64,000 nucleotides of DNA from Chryseobacterium aahli (GTDB lineage: Bacteria; Bacteroidota; Bacteroidia; Flavobacteriales; Weeksellaceae), in NCBI RefSeq assembly GCF_022699665.1, contig NZ_JALDNB010000007.1, forward strand, positions 62,001 to 126,000, read 5' to 3'. The notes beneath the pieces are model-generated. The model did not search any database and had not been told where the DNA came from. It saw only the letters and a list, made by a program, of their open reading frames with translations. Positions 17,501 to 27,657 of the stretch are shown here, one piece after another. A program made the translations under genes and the position numbers. How positions within the stretch are numbered: the stretch's first letter is position 1; each line of letters begins with the position of its first letter.

Positions 17501-20500
17501 TCCCAACTTATCGTAGAAATATTGAGTAGGATTATTTCCGGTATCTTCCATCGTCGTAAGCTGATTGAGACGATTATATCTGTAGCCTACCCAAATATCA
17601 TTATTTCCATCAGTTTGTCTAGTTGAAGTTGTTTGACCAAATTCATTTGTGTATGAGATGCCGGTATTTCCCAAAGGACTTACTACTCTCGTTGAGAATT
17701 GAGTTCCACCATATCTATCTGCTCCAAATTCGTAGAACATATTTGTAGTAAGATCCTCAAGACCATTGTTCGTTGTTACATTATGTTGTGTAGTGGTGAG
17801 AGGACGGTCTAACTCATCATATGTTGTTGTTGTATAAATTTGGGCTGCCTGATCTTCCGGAGTGGTATAATCATCAAAAATTTTCAGGGAGGTCATAATA
17901 TCATCTCCGGTTGTCACTTTATCTCTCAGAATTGTTTTCACTGGTCTTCCCAATTTATCCTTAATCTGATAGATATTATTGGCAAAATAGTAGCCCTTTC
18001 CATCTTGCTTAAACAGTTTTTTTGACATCAGCCCTTCTCCCCAAGCATCGGTAAATAAACTGATGAAATAATTAGGATAACCATTACTGGGATCATATTG
18101 AAAACTTTTTCTTTCTGTGATGGCAACCGGTATTGTTTGGAAAGGATAATAGTGCATTTTTATTGTCCAATCGGTATCTCCGGGGGCAAGATATTCTGTT
18201 ATTCTTCCGAAAGAATCGTAAGTATATTGAGCGGTTGAGCCGTTGATATTTGTTATGGTGAGAGGAATTCCTAACAAATAGTTATTATCATATTGCGTAG
18301 TGCTGGTAAATCCGTATGCATCAGTAGTAGCTTCTAAATAGGTATGGTATACAGGGTCATAAGTGTAGTTGAAAAACATACGCTGCCCGTTCTCTGATTC
18401 AGGTTGTGTTACCTTAATCATATTTCCGTAATTATCATACTCCATATCAAAATCTGCAGTTCCTGAAAAACTTCCTCCGGTTCCCAGAAGATCTTTTTTG
18501 ATTTTTTGGATATTCTGATTACCATCAAGAATGGTCATTGTTTTTCGCATGACTTCATTATTGACAACTGTAATTACTGTTTGTTCCGAAGGAATCCCGA
18601 CAATATTTTTAGCTCCAGGGGCATGGTAAGAGATTCTTGTTTCTATATCATCCGGAGTATAAGCAGGTGTGGAACCTTTGTCGGTAGAACGCAAAACATT
18701 TCCATACTTATCATACGCATCAACTGTATTGAATGTCGTTTTGGTATGACTACTTGATCCCGAAAATTCTGTAAATGAAGATTCTGTTTTATACAACAAC
18801 GGGATAATCCTGCCAATGTCTTTATATTGAGGTTCCGATTGAGATTCTGTAAGTAAATATTGTGAAGATGAAGGCTCTCCAAAATATCTGTAGGTGTATT
18901 TCGTTTCACTACGCTTTCTATTTTGGTTGTCAAGCATGTAGGAAGAGCGTACAATTCCTTTTTTATAAAAATACTGTCTTACTCTAGTATCATTGAAATT
19001 AACATAAAAATTACTCTCATTCCCTGTAAAATCAGTCTCATACTGAGTTACGTGAGTCTGGTGAAGAGTCTGCTCATTAAAAACTTTAGTTTTTATAATC
19101 CCGAAGCCTAAAAACTCTCTTTCTCTTCTGTCCTGTATTCCTTTTTCATATTCAAAATGCAATCTTTGGGCAGGTTTTATTCTCTGTGGATCAAGAACTC
19201 CATTAGTGTAAGGAAGAGTGGTATCGATAGCTCGGAAATTCCAGACAGCTGCTCTCCAAAGTATTGTTTTTGAGAATGGCATCTGGTAAGTTCCTCCGAC
19301 AAGTGTTGAAAGGTTATCTTTTTCATTAACATTATCATACTCCATCATTATTATCCCCTGCAGAGGATTTTCAATGGTCAGGAGCAAATTAGAACTTCCA
19401 AAGTTATTGCGATAATAAGTAAGCTCAGTATCATTTTCAGAAATAAGCAAATCAGGATATCCGTCTCCATCGAAATCTCGAAGATCTACTTCTTGTTTGG
19501 TTACTGATTTGTCAGTTCCAGCCCCTACAGAAATACATAACTTTACCCCTAAACACGCACACAAAGTTCCATACAGATTAAAACCGGATGAATTTTGTTT
19601 ATTATCTAAACTGAAATTTTTATTGATATTAAGAGTCGCAATAAAAGAAGTTCCGCTATTGATTAAAAAATCGTAAGAATTTCCATTTTTAATAATCTTA
19701 TCAGCAAGACCATCACCGTTTAAATCAATCAATCCTATTTTAGCTGTTGATTTTGATTTTGAAAGTCCGACACCTCCTGCCCAGCTCCCATTAGCCCAAC
19801 TAAAGCCTCCACCTCCTGAAACCGCAAAAGAATCTCCTTTTGACACTTCTGAAACATCCCATCCGTATGACTCGACTGCAAAACCATTTCCGGTATTGAT
19901 ATGTGTGCTTCCATCTGAAATATAATCAATAAGGCCATCTCCATTGATGTCTGCCCAAACACCATTACCTTCAGCCCAAGCTTTACCAATACCAAGGTTA
20001 AACCCTATGCCAAGTGCAAAAGAAGAAGCTCCCGTATGAGTATCTTTTTCTCCTGCTGATGCAATAAACGTGTTTGCCAAATTGCTGAATTTCGCTACGG
20101 ATGCTGAACCCGAAAGACCTGCTCCCAATACGAAACTTCTATTTTTAATTTCTTTGTTCGCTATAGATGATACAGCATCCAGCTGCCCCAAAACATTTGT
20201 CTTTTGGAAGTAGCTTCCCGAGATAATATCCGGATAGTGGTCTCCGTTAAAATCCTGAAAATAATCAGAAGTTCTATCATTAGAAATTCCTGCCTGACCA
20301 TTAATTCCCAGCCATGGACTTATTGATCCCGCAGCATACGCATGAAATGAATCAGATTTTGATCGAAGAATGATGCCTCGAGGATTAGGTACCGAAAAGA
20401 CAGGAGTAGTAACAACTGTAGAACTGCTTGAAGATACTCCTAATACATAAGGCTGTAAATCATACTCTGATAATTCCACAGCTTCCAGAGGTGATATGAA

Positions 20501-23500
20501 CGCATTTTGCTCTGCTTCCAATTGCAAAGGAGTAAAATATCTGTTATTATTCTGCTGGACAATATAATTTGTCATACAGGTATAATAGTTCGGATCAGTA
20601 GGATTACAAGGCGACGCTCCACCAGGAGGAGGGATATTTCCTAAAGGGTTTGATGTAAATTCATTTTCTCGTATAGCCTCATCAGGGAACTTCGATCCGT
20701 TATAACTGAATGCGCCCCAGCCCTGGTATACTAAACCGGTATTGATATTATAGTGAGTGTTAGTTGATCGATAAGCAAAATAATCAGCTTTTAAATCGGT
20801 ATTAGCCATTGAAGGATTGGCTGCATATACTGAATTTATAATGAACGGATTTACTTGTGCTAATCTTTTTGCAACATCATAATCGGGCGAACTTATTTCA
20901 AAATAGAATGGAAGCAAATAAAGCTCGCTGTAAGGAATAGGTATGGTCGAGAAAAAAGCACATATATCAATCTTAGGAATAGGCATTACATTGTTGATAA
21001 CATCTACGGTATTTTTAGCTGTATAAACTTTACCATTATTATCTTTAATTTTTAAAGAGAATGTAACCCTTGTATTATGTAATGCGCTTAAACCAATTGT
21101 ATAATTATTTTGTGTACTGCTATTGCCATTAAAATCCGGAAATACATCAGCAAAACCTGATAGAGTGCAACGTGGACAATCCTCTTTATTGCAAAAATTA
21201 CCACCTCTATATTTCTCAAAATTCTTAGGTAAAGTATTAATAAGCCTTTCACTGAAAGGATTGTACTGTACTAATGCCTTAACTGCTGTAGTATCTGTTG
21301 GAGACATTATTGTAATAATAGGTCTCCACTTGATTTTTTCCCACGAAACATTTGTATCGGAAGAAACATCAAAATGCAGAAGAGTCATTGTAGAATCTGA
21401 AGGATTTTGATTAAGCAACAAATCTGAAATATCAGAGTTTGGAATCTCATTGCCAGCAACCGTAACAGAGCTCAAATCGCTGCCCTTAAGTAATCTTTGA
21501 TGATATATTAATGTTGTTACCGGTGGAGGAGTTGTTGTGGCAGTATTGGATATGGAGTGAATACTTTTGTAGATTTTAAAATCGACATCATCTGTAAAAA
21601 TTGCATTTTTTAATAAATCCCAGGAAATATTCACATTACTTTTATCACCAATTAAGTTTTGCTGCTGACTAGATGGTAGATAATACCGTCTTGCATCAAA
21701 TTTGAAGTAATGATTATCATTAGCATCTTGGATGGTTATATCTGACCCATCCGAAACATTACTGTATCTGATGTGAGTATCAATCCTAATCCGGTCTCCA
21801 TTCTGATCTGTCTTTGAGGAAGCAATTATAAAGATCCTTTGCCCTTTCTCAACATGAGTTGTCGCACTCTGGCCTTGAAACTGACCTTGGGTACTTAATG
21901 TAACCTTGGAAGAAATTTGAGTTGAATTCGCTGGATTGTAACTTGAATTATCTTCATTTGCTTTCGTCATTCCCCCTTTTTCAATCCAAACTTCTACGCC
22001 ATCTTGTGAATTTTGTGTAAGGGTTATTTCATTGCTAATCTGGATATCTCCTGAAACCGGAGCTTCCCACATTCTTACAATATTAGCTAAGGAAGAAGAA
22101 AACTGGGTTGTTGTAATGGTATCTTGAACGGCAGCACTACCGGCTAAAATAGCGTTTGGTGTTTCTTCCGTAACATTTGTTGATCCGGTTTGAGACCTAA
22201 ACTGAGGAATTCCGTTTCTTATCTTACCAAAGAAAACATCACCATAATGAATCATATCCAAAAGACCGTCCCCATTAACATCGGAGAAATAGATTGGAGA
22301 ATTGCTATTTCCAAAAGAGTAATTAGCACCAATTACAGCTTTTGGTAAGGAATATTCTAAACCAAGGGTTGTATGATAGCTGTTATGGGTATATATCGGA
22401 GTTTCTCCTGGTAGTCCCATAGAAGCATATACGCCACTAAATCCTGTCTTTGTGTTTTTTCTGAAGTTAATATTTCCATTGGAAGAGTAGAAAACTTTAT
22501 CTAACAATCCATCGCCATCAATATCTAAAAGCTGATTTTTTCCATATGCCCTATTGTCATCGTAACTTACCGTAATTCCGGCTGTTCCTTTTTTATCAAT
22601 TCCAAATAAAAAGCAAAAACCTCCACCAAAACTTAAAGCTCCTCGGATATTTTTATTTTTACTATATGTCCCGGAGATAAAACTAGTATTACCTCCTGAA
22701 AACGACCCTACATCTCCATTATCTTTTGGTGTATTATACACTTTAATAGGTGTTTTACCAAAAATTTCAAGGTTATGGCTATAACCTAACTTGTGCTCAT
22801 TGAAAAAAACACCATTACCATCCTTTTGAATGATTTTTGTTAAAAGTCTCTTTGAAAAAAGCCCTACTGAAGTATTATTGAGTTCATATTCTCGGATATT
22901 GGTATTGGCTCTTTTTACTATAATCTTATTTAATATTTTTGCATCCGTTAATTTAACTCCCAATTTATAGTTGAAAGTCATATCTCCCCTTATTCCTCCC
23001 TCATTTTCAAACTCAATTACGGTATTGTTACTATACGTGATTTTAGATAGGTATTTATTTTTCCCTCCTCCATCATAAGAATCTAAATAGGTATATGTGA
23101 TGACATTTCCAAAACGATCGGTTACTCTAGATAAGTACCATTTAACAACATTCCCAGAAGAGTTGCCGGAAGGATTAGCTGTCAACACATCCAGATATTC
23201 TTTTTTTGTTCCGCTTCCATCCAAGGTTTCCCAAGTATATGTCGTGGGTGAAGATCCTTTTCTTGTAATGATATAGCCTTCTTTTATTCCGTTACGATAA
23301 TAGAACTTTCTGTCTGCTGTTCTTGGTTCAGAGTATGGAAGTTTATTAGGTAAATAGTCATCTTTAAAAACAAGTTGCTCTCCTGCAATTAAGTAAATTT
23401 CACTTTCATGACTGGAAAATGACGGAACACCCCATCTGGTGTCAATATCAATAGTTTCCAAAGGAATATCCCAACCTATTCCGGCCCAACCAAATTTGTT

Positions 23501-25036
23501 GTCACTGTTATAAACAAGTGATACCTGTGGTTGAAATCCTCCAATTCCTGCAGGTATTTCAATTGGATATTTTACAACTGCACTACCCTGCTGGTTAGCT
23601 GTAGGCGGAGCAATCATGTTCATTTTAGACCCCGGATTAGCTATGGGCGAATCATCAAAAGTGATAGGAGCATTCGCTCCTGTCTCAGGGCTTTCAGGTT
23701 GTTTTACAACTCCCGCCATAAAGTTGGCTTCGAGCAATGTGGTACTCAGAACTACATATTTTTTGACCGTATTTACGCTGTCAATTTTAACAGGTGTCCA
23801 TTCCTTTTTAGTAAAATCAAATGTAAATGCTGTAATATCATTTTCCTGATATCCTTTAGGAAGCTTTTTCTCATCGTATGGAAGCTGAAATTCTACTTCT
23901 TTTGATATTCTGTTATAAAACCGAAAACCGGAATAATCATTACTTACATTTACAACCGAAAGATCTACCGGAGGTATATCAATACTTCTTAATCCCTTTA
24001 AAATTCCCGAAGCATTCTGATAAACAATATTATGCCCTTTGTTCTCATAAGAACCGATTTGGACAAAAGAATTATCTTTTGTTTTCTCAACAATAATTTC
24101 AGGGACATATTGCGAACCTGTAAATTTAATAGTAAAAGATTCTGATTCTAAATTTTCATGGGAAACATATTCAAATTCATTTCCTTTCAAATCTATTTTT
24201 TGCCCTTGGATTTCAAGGGATTGAATTCCAGATTGAGAATTTACAAATCCCCTAATATATGCAATGTTATCATTGTAAATTTGAGAAACAATGGTATATG
24301 GAACGAAAGAAATACTTTGATTTTCTGTAATCCTTACATTTTTTATTGTATAATAATCTCCTTTATTTAAAGCATTGAATAATACTTTGTTATTTCCTTT
24401 TTTTAAAAGTATCGGATCAAGAGTCTCAGAAACTTCACTCCAGCCTTCTTTCTTATGTTTTATGTAACCGCCAATTGCAAAGCTTCCATTAATACTACGA
24501 GTTACAGAATTTACATCAGAATAACCATCTACTTCATATTTGAGAATATAAGATTTATCAGGGTTAATACCTGAAAGCTGAATATCAAATATGTTATCTG
24601 AAGCATTAGCATCTCCCCTCAGAGGATCTTTATTTCCAATTTCTCCAATAAATCCAGAATTAACAAATGATGAACTTAAATTATTAGAAAATGATTGAGT
24701 TTGACTTAACTTTTGATTTGACAAATTCCTAAATGGTCTCCCACCTGAAGGTAAATAGTTAGTAGATGTTGAATCACTCTCGTTATTTTTTATGATATAT
24801 TGATCAGTTTCCTTTGGAATCCGATCAATATTATCCTTCGATTTTGAAGGCTTTAAAAAATCACAATTAATTTTGAATTGATTTGAATAATGATTTGAGA
24901 CCATTACTATTTCATTGGCTTCCTTATCTTTATTGATAACTTTATACAGTGTCCAGCTGCTCAAAGAAAGAATGATAGGAATAAAAACGGGTAAAAGTTC
25001 TATCTTTTTTATAGTTGAAGAAAAGATTTTTTTCAT
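14600..25036 (-). CDS. Giant SpvB/Tc-like/Rhs polymorphic toxin
   Basis: A 3478-residue protein. Order of parts: an N-terminal hydrophobic signal or anchor (LLPVFIPIILSLSSW), a beta-rich region with a carbohydrate-binding look (to ~470), an SpvB-like segment (~470-700; KYPIEIPAGIGGFQPQVSL, FGWAGIGWDIP), FG-GAP/VCBS units (DIDGDGLLD ~838, DVNGDGLLD ~918, DFNGDHYPD ~1595, DINGDGLID ~1698, DLNGDGLAD ~1772, DFDGDGYPD ~1855), a TcdB-middle-like part (ENPLQGIIMMEYDN ~1895), many YD repeats (~2200-2900), and the Rhs core (GYYYYGARYYDPKRSFWLSV, ending DPTGL near 3200). The last ~275 residues are a variable tip with a hydrophobic stretch and an end domain (FYHKGELNGG, GFLSTGTE, NKEIRF). Rhs shells enclose the tip until delivery. 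The gene follows a T9SS-sorted protein by 26 bases and precedes an immunity candidate. The target cell type is unknown. Confidence 0.9.
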   Translation of the reverse strand: MKKIFSSTIKKIELLPVFIPIILSLSSWTLYKVINKDKEANEIVMVSNHYSNQFKINCDFLKPSKSKDNIDRIPKETDQYIIKNNESDSTSTNYLPSGGRPFRNLSNQKLSQTQSFSNNLSSSFVNSGFIGEIGNKDPLRGDANASDNIFDIQLSGINPDKSYILKYEVDGYSDVNSVTRSINGSFAIGGYIKHKKEGWSEVSETLDPILLKKGNNKVLFNALNKGDYYTIKNVRITENQSISFVPYTIVSQIYNDNIAYIRGFVNSQSGIQSLEIQGQKIDLKGNEFEYVSHENLESESFTIKFTGSQYVPEIIVEKTKDNSFVQIGSYENKGHNIVYQNASGILKGLRSIDIPPVDLSVVNVSNDYSGFRFYNRISKEVEFQLPYDEKKLPKGYQENDITAFTFDFTKKEWTPVKIDSVNTVKKYVVLSTTLLEANFMAGVVKQPESPETGANAPITFDDSPIANPGSKMNMIAPPTANQQGSAVVKYPIEIPAGIGGFQPQVSLVYNSDNKFGWAGIGWDIPLETIDIDTRWGVPSFSSHESEIYLIAGEQLVFKDDYLPNKLPYSEPRTADRKFYYRNGIKEGYIITRKGSSPTTYTWETLDGSGTKKEYLDVLTANPSGNSSGNVVKWYLSRVTDRFGNVITYTYLDSYDGGGKNKYLSKITYSNNTVIEFENEGGIRGDMTFNYKLGVKLTDAKILNKIIVKRANTNIREYELNNTSVGLFSKRLLTKIIQKDGNGVFFNEHKLGYSHNLEIFGKTPIKVYNTPKDNGDVGSFSGGNTSFISGTYSKNKNIRGALSFGGGFCFLFGIDKKGTAGITVSYDDNRAYGKNQLLDIDGDGLLDKVFYSSNGNINFRKNTKTGFSGVYASMGLPGETPIYTHNSYHTTLGLEYSLPKAVIGANYSFGNSNSPIYFSDVNGDGLLDMIHYGDVFFGKIRNGIPQFRSQTGSTNVTEETPNAILAGSAAVQDTITTTQFSSSLANIVRMWEAPVSGDIQISNEITLTQNSQDGVEVWIEKGGMTKANEDNSSYNPANSTQISSKVTLSTQGQFQGQSATTHVEKGQRIFIIASSKTDQNGDRIRIDTHIRYSNVSDGSDITIQDANDNHYFKFDARRYYLPSSQQQNLIGDKSNVNISWDLLKNAIFTDDVDFKIYKSIHSISNTATTTPPPVTTLIYHQRLLKGSDLSSVTVAGNEIPNSDISDLLLNQNPSDSTMTLLHFDVSSDTNVSWEKIKWRPIITIMSPTDTTAVKALVQYNPFSERLINTLPKNFEKYRGGNFCNKEDCPRCTLSGFADVFPDFNGNSSTQNNYTIGLSALHNTRVTFSLKIKDNNGKVYTAKNTVDVINNVMPIPKIDICAFFSTIPIPYSELYLLPFYFEISSPDYDVAKRLAQVNPFIINSVYAANPSMANTDLKADYFAYRSTNTHYNINTGLVYQGWGAFSYNGSKFPDEAIRENEFTSNPLGNIPPPGGASPCNPTDPNYYTCMTNYIVQQNNNRYFTPLQLEAEQNAFISPLEAVELSEYDLQPYVLGVSSSSSTVVTTPVFSVPNPRGIILRSKSDSFHAYAAGSISPWLGINGQAGISNDRTSDYFQDFNGDHYPDIISGSYFQKTNVLGQLDAVSSIANKEIKNRSFVLGAGLSGSASVAKFSNLANTFIASAGEKDTHTGASSFALGIGFNLGIGKAWAEGNGVWADINGDGLIDYISDGSTHINTGNGFAVESYGWDVSEVSKGDSFAVSGGGGFSWANGSWAGGVGLSKSKSTAKIGLIDLNGDGLADKIIKNGNSYDFLINSGTSFIATLNINKNFSLDNKQNSSGFNLYGTLCACLGVKLCISVGAGTDKSVTKQEVDLRDFDGDGYPDLLISENDTELTYYRNNFGSSNLLLTIENPLQGIIMMEYDNVNEKDNLSTLVGGTYQMPFSKTILWRAAVWNFRAIDTTLPYTNGVLDPQRIKPAQRLHFEYEKGIQDRREREFLGFGIIKTKVFNEQTLHQTHVTQYETDFTGNESNFYVNFNDTRVRQYFYKKGIVRSSYMLDNQNRKRSETKYTYRYFGEPSSSQYLLTESQSEPQYKDIGRIIPLLYKTESSFTEFSGSSSHTKTTFNTVDAYDKYGNVLRSTDKGSTPAYTPDDIETRISYHAPGAKNIVGIPSEQTVITVVNNEVMRKTMTILDGNQNIQKIKKDLLGTGGSFSGTADFDMEYDNYGNMIKVTQPESENGQRMFFNYTYDPVYHTYLEATTDAYGFTSTTQYDNNYLLGIPLTITNINGSTAQYTYDSFGRITEYLAPGDTDWTIKMHYYPFQTIPVAITERKSFQYDPSNGYPNYFISLFTDAWGEGLMSKKLFKQDGKGYYFANNIYQIKDKLGRPVKTILRDKVTTGDDIMTSLKIFDDYTTPEDQAAQIYTTTTYDELDRPLTTTQHNVTTNNGLEDLTTNMFYEFGADRYGGTQFSTRVVSPLGNTGISYTNEFGQTTSTRQTDGNNDIWVGYRYNRLNQLTTMEDTGNNPTQYFYDKLGRNIKKVEPDAGESGFKYDLSGKLISSYNAVLLSLGKNIKYTYNFDQLVKAEYPDHLVAFAYGSQGGTPEENGRLVKQTDRTGVQIFKYDVRGNVKENMRFVVAPNNVTKMFKTSHLYDVYGRINEINYPDTEKVMYNYNMSGLLEAIGSKLPGRIKPTKIAYSMEYNHRDQMTSYLAPNGTRTQYDYDPWGKVNELSLLYTKGDLIRKNHYTFDGNDNAANIVGTTPMAGNYPSMDLGIATNKTFTYDTFGRLGSAEITAKGKDNTKYYNLNMAYDSVGNMSTKDSKLKTYANLLCYTPDNEGDIGKYIYGHPDHPNAVTAIDYTKFENFTAPLDCGPDPANAVVTAKEYFSYDVNGNLKSIQEVDANGEKVGFRNLFWDDQNRLKAVVTQKENLNYYVYDAAGERILKNDAVSKNLYVNGNDPNSTTQMGSFIYYPNGYLVLSEKTMSKHYYMGNQKIATSVGQIPTHRFKTGNTDYNGLADLLEVEIKEIIEAAGLPSPVWVQNEDSQGTYTPPNGTQGACEFFMYQQMDAFQQDNNTQCYNLLSDMFAMALNDYQFCYWWDQFLKEDCMTNYTPPESVEHEMYWIHPDHLSGASILTNNKGDVTNWYEYMPYGEMLMENTTMNYDHPYKFNGKELDMATGYYYYGARYYDPKRSFWLSVDPLAEITVSPYAYVWNDPVNYADPTGLMGERKGGDGPGDGRKPDPNKIYGPKGGVLIQEVVIRGAKKQNGIHAFMQMSLDLDKGFDDGVMDYTKDAYNFATKNAYSKKYWQQKGGEALMGAAFISDINKIRPDGSTNGMDLFKSVSKASAYDVGHFAGYNGAQFATTAALTEGGGFLLNSFRSIRLSPKVGAQNVKKPPIDYTGGVDFSDPIMTFYHKGELNGGILNPNKGFLSTGTEFEAVNALNRSGKMWKIEIPLSQFQEWRSKGINFIERRRDLDHATGVYNKEIRFKSSTFPILQNHIK

Positions 25037-25062
25037 AGTGAATAATATGTGGTCATTTGTGT

Positions 25063-26922
25063 TTAGTTAATTAAGAAGTTCACTCCTTTTCCTTCTTCAG
25101 GAATAAATATTTTAATATTATAATATCCTACCACAGCAGGGATAGTCATTGGAATTGAAAAATCAGACGCCGCATTGTATTGTCCTTGTTTAACAAGTAC
25201 TCCTAAGCTGTTAAATATTTTTATTGTTAATGGCTTAGCCATGGTTAATTCAACTTTAATGGTAAGATTACCATCATGAGAAGGATTAGGTGATACCGTT
25301 ATTTTTTTAAATAAAGAATTGCTTTGCAAAGCATCATATTCAGCTTGATTTAGAACAGCTAATGTTTTAATTACTTCGCAACCTAATTTATTTTTAATCT
25401 TTAGTTGGTAATTACCTAGTCCATTCAGGAAGTAGGGAGCAGCATTATTCGTTGCACCTGAAGGAGCCGTAAGTGTATATTGATAAGAAGCAGTATTGAG
25501 ATCTAGTTCTATTGGTGTTCCGTTCCAGATATACTGATTGTCAATATTCTGATTAATAATCCCTTCAAGATCAAACATTCTTATAATATCTGGCTGTCCT
25601 TGTTTATGAAGGCTTAGTTCATAATTATCAGGAGCTAAGTTACTGAACAAAATAGGATTGGAACTGCCTGAAATATTATTGATCAGCACTTGATTTGTTG
25701 TAGTACTTTTTAGGGAATATGAAAATGGAAAAAGATTTTCAGGAATTGATATTTTTACGACACCATTACCTAATTCGGCACATGTACTTGTAAGATTTAC
25801 AAGTACATTACTTTGTGGGTTCTGTAAATTAAAGGTAAAATAATCCATACCATCATGATCAATATCCCAAACCGTATCTTTGAAAACATAAAGAGAATCA
25901 TTTAGTTTTTCCCCTAAAATATCCGTAGAAATATCACTTTGATAGTTACTTTCATTACCGAAAATACGAAGTCTTAGTTCATCATTTTGGGTCAATCCGG
26001 TAAGAGTAAAATAAAGATGAGTTTTTATAGGAACAGATCCTGTGTTTTTCACTTGAGTCTTCCACATTCTTTTCATGTCACGTTTAGGATGTGCAGAAAT
26101 CAAATCAACTTCTTTAAAGGTCATAGTCTGATTATTATCTCCCCACAAAAAAAAGCTGCCTTGATTAAGAATGGAAGTATTTTGTTTGTTCGTTGTTTTT
26201 ATTTGTCCTAAAGAAACTACAAGATGATCGTCTTCAGAATTTTGTGATTGTTTCTGATATAACCCGAAAGGATTATCTCTAGCTATTCCCGTAATCCTAA
26301 AATTATAATTTTTATTTTTTTTAGAATCCCATACAATTTCATTGTCTGAAGAAATGTAATTTTTTTCTGAAATATCATTGATAGTGATTCCGTATTTTAT
26401 AGAAAGATAAGTTTCAATTTTTTGCCTATCAGTTAAAGATAGGCTCTTAGCAAAAACAAGTATCTCAGGAATTAATAATTTTTTATCTGTTTTCTTATTG
26501 AGAAAAACAACAGAGTGAATTTTATGGTTGCTGTCATTCTTAGTAAAAACCAATATTTTAGGACTAACTTCAGCACTGTTAATTTTTAGGGTATCATTGA
26601 AGTCGTTAATCCCGGTACTGCTGATAATAGAACTTCCTATTTTACCGTATATTTTTTTTTCAGTTCCTCCAAACTTATTGCTTACAAAAAATAAAGAAGT
26701 TTGATTTAAGCCAGTGTCTAATTTTTTAAAAAAAGAACCGGATACAGGATCATGCACTAAATGAAAATTCATTAATTTATTAGCAAGTGTATCGGTAGGT
26801 AAAATACTGTCTTTTACATTGTTTTTTCTGAATGAAAGTCCAGAAACTCCACCGAAAATGGTGCTTTGGGAGAATAAAAAAGAACAGCAAAATATAAATA
26901 TGAAGGTATATGCTTTACTCAT
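25063..26922 (-). CDS. Surface protein with a type IX secretion C-terminal sorting domain
   Basis: A 619-residue exported protein. Signal peptide at 1-19 (MSKAYTFIFIFCCSFLFSQ). Residues ~30-260 form the repeating unit found in many Flavobacteriia surface proteins (IPEILVFAKSLSLTDRQKIE, TYLSIKYGITI, FFLWGDNNQTMTF), then Ig-like or gliding-type beta domains, and at ~540-619 a type A sorting domain (TVSPNPSHDGNLTIKVEL, GVLVKQGQYNA, GYYNIKIF). Such proteins cross the outer membrane by the T9SS and are attached to the surface. It is the first gene of the unit with the giant Rhs protein (26-base gap), so it may act in its display or delivery; that is inference from position. Confidence 0.85.
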   Translation of the reverse strand: MSKAYTFIFIFCCSFLFSQSTIFGGVSGLSFRKNNVKDSILPTDTLANKLMNFHLVHDPVSGSFFKKLDTGLNQTSLFFVSNKFGGTEKKIYGKIGSSIISSTGINDFNDTLKINSAEVSPKILVFTKNDSNHKIHSVVFLNKKTDKKLLIPEILVFAKSLSLTDRQKIETYLSIKYGITINDISEKNYISSDNEIVWDSKKNKNYNFRITGIARDNPFGLYQKQSQNSEDDHLVVSLGQIKTTNKQNTSILNQGSFFLWGDNNQTMTFKEVDLISAHPKRDMKRMWKTQVKNTGSVPIKTHLYFTLTGLTQNDELRLRIFGNESNYQSDISTDILGEKLNDSLYVFKDTVWDIDHDGMDYFTFNLQNPQSNVLVNLTSTCAELGNGVVKISIPENLFPFSYSLKSTTTNQVLINNISGSSNPILFSNLAPDNYELSLHKQGQPDIIRMFDLEGIINQNIDNQYIWNGTPIELDLNTASYQYTLTAPSGATNNAAPYFLNGLGNYQLKIKNKLGCEVIKTLAVLNQAEYDALQSNSLFKKITVSPNPSHDGNLTIKVELTMAKPLTIKIFNSLGVLVKQGQYNAASDFSIPMTIPAVVGYYNIKIFIPEEGKGVNFLIN

Positions 26923-27595
26923 ATTGAATTAAGGTATAGAATATTATGGAAATTATTAATCGATATGTTGTAATTAAGAGAATATGGAATTTAATCAGAA
27001 ATAAATTCCAGCGAGGAGCATAAGTGTATTTTTTTCATATTTATGTGTTTTAAATAAATTAAATCTCTTTTGATGAAAGCAGCGGATTTGACTGATTAAA
27101 TGCTTAAAAACACTTTTTTACTTTGCTTTAAATTTTGTGAGATAATTAATAAAAATAATTTTACAAGTTTCAAAATTCTGAAAACTAGTAAGATTAAATA
27201 ATTAAAATTGAGAAAATAAGTTTGGTTTTCATGTTAGTTTTAATTGTTGGTTTTTAGTTTTATTTGTTTTTTTCAAAAATATAAAAAAAAACAAGACCTC
27301 ATTAATTAAATCAAAAAAAATGTTAAAATATTTCGTTTTTTTTAATTAAATAGAATTTTAATTATATCTAACCACATCAAATCAGCTAAATAATATGGAT
27401 ATCCAAATCCACACTTGCGCATAATTCATATAATTTTAAGACTCTCATAAACGAACGTTTTACAATACCATTCGACTCATTCACTTTGCTAAACTTAACT
27501 TTTATGATTGAGAAACCAACGAACCTCTCTGAATTTATTAAAGTAATTTTTCAATGATATCGATAACTTTCAATATAAATATTAGACTACACTTC
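26923..27595. other. Long AT-rich intergenic region upstream of the toxin operon
   Basis: About 670 bases without a supported gene, very AT-rich with several A- and T-runs. It must hold the promoter for the T9SS/Rhs operon on the minus strand. I see no clear TTTG/TAnnTTTG pair close to the start, no RNA gene and no repeats beyond simple AT tracts. Confidence 0.6.
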
Positions 27596-27637
27596 AAACC
27601 AACAAAAGCCTTCCAATTGGAAGGCTTTTGTTGGTTT
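27596..27637 (-). terminator. Strong terminator of the kdpD/kinase genes
   Basis: A perfect 19-base-pair inverted repeat (AAACCAACAAAAGCCTTCC and its complement) around an AATT loop, directly after the stop of the histidine kinase gene. T-rich DNA follows on both strands. It isolates the kdp locus from the toxin region. Confidence 0.9.
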
Positions 27638-27657
27638 AAATTTTAATAATGCATCTT

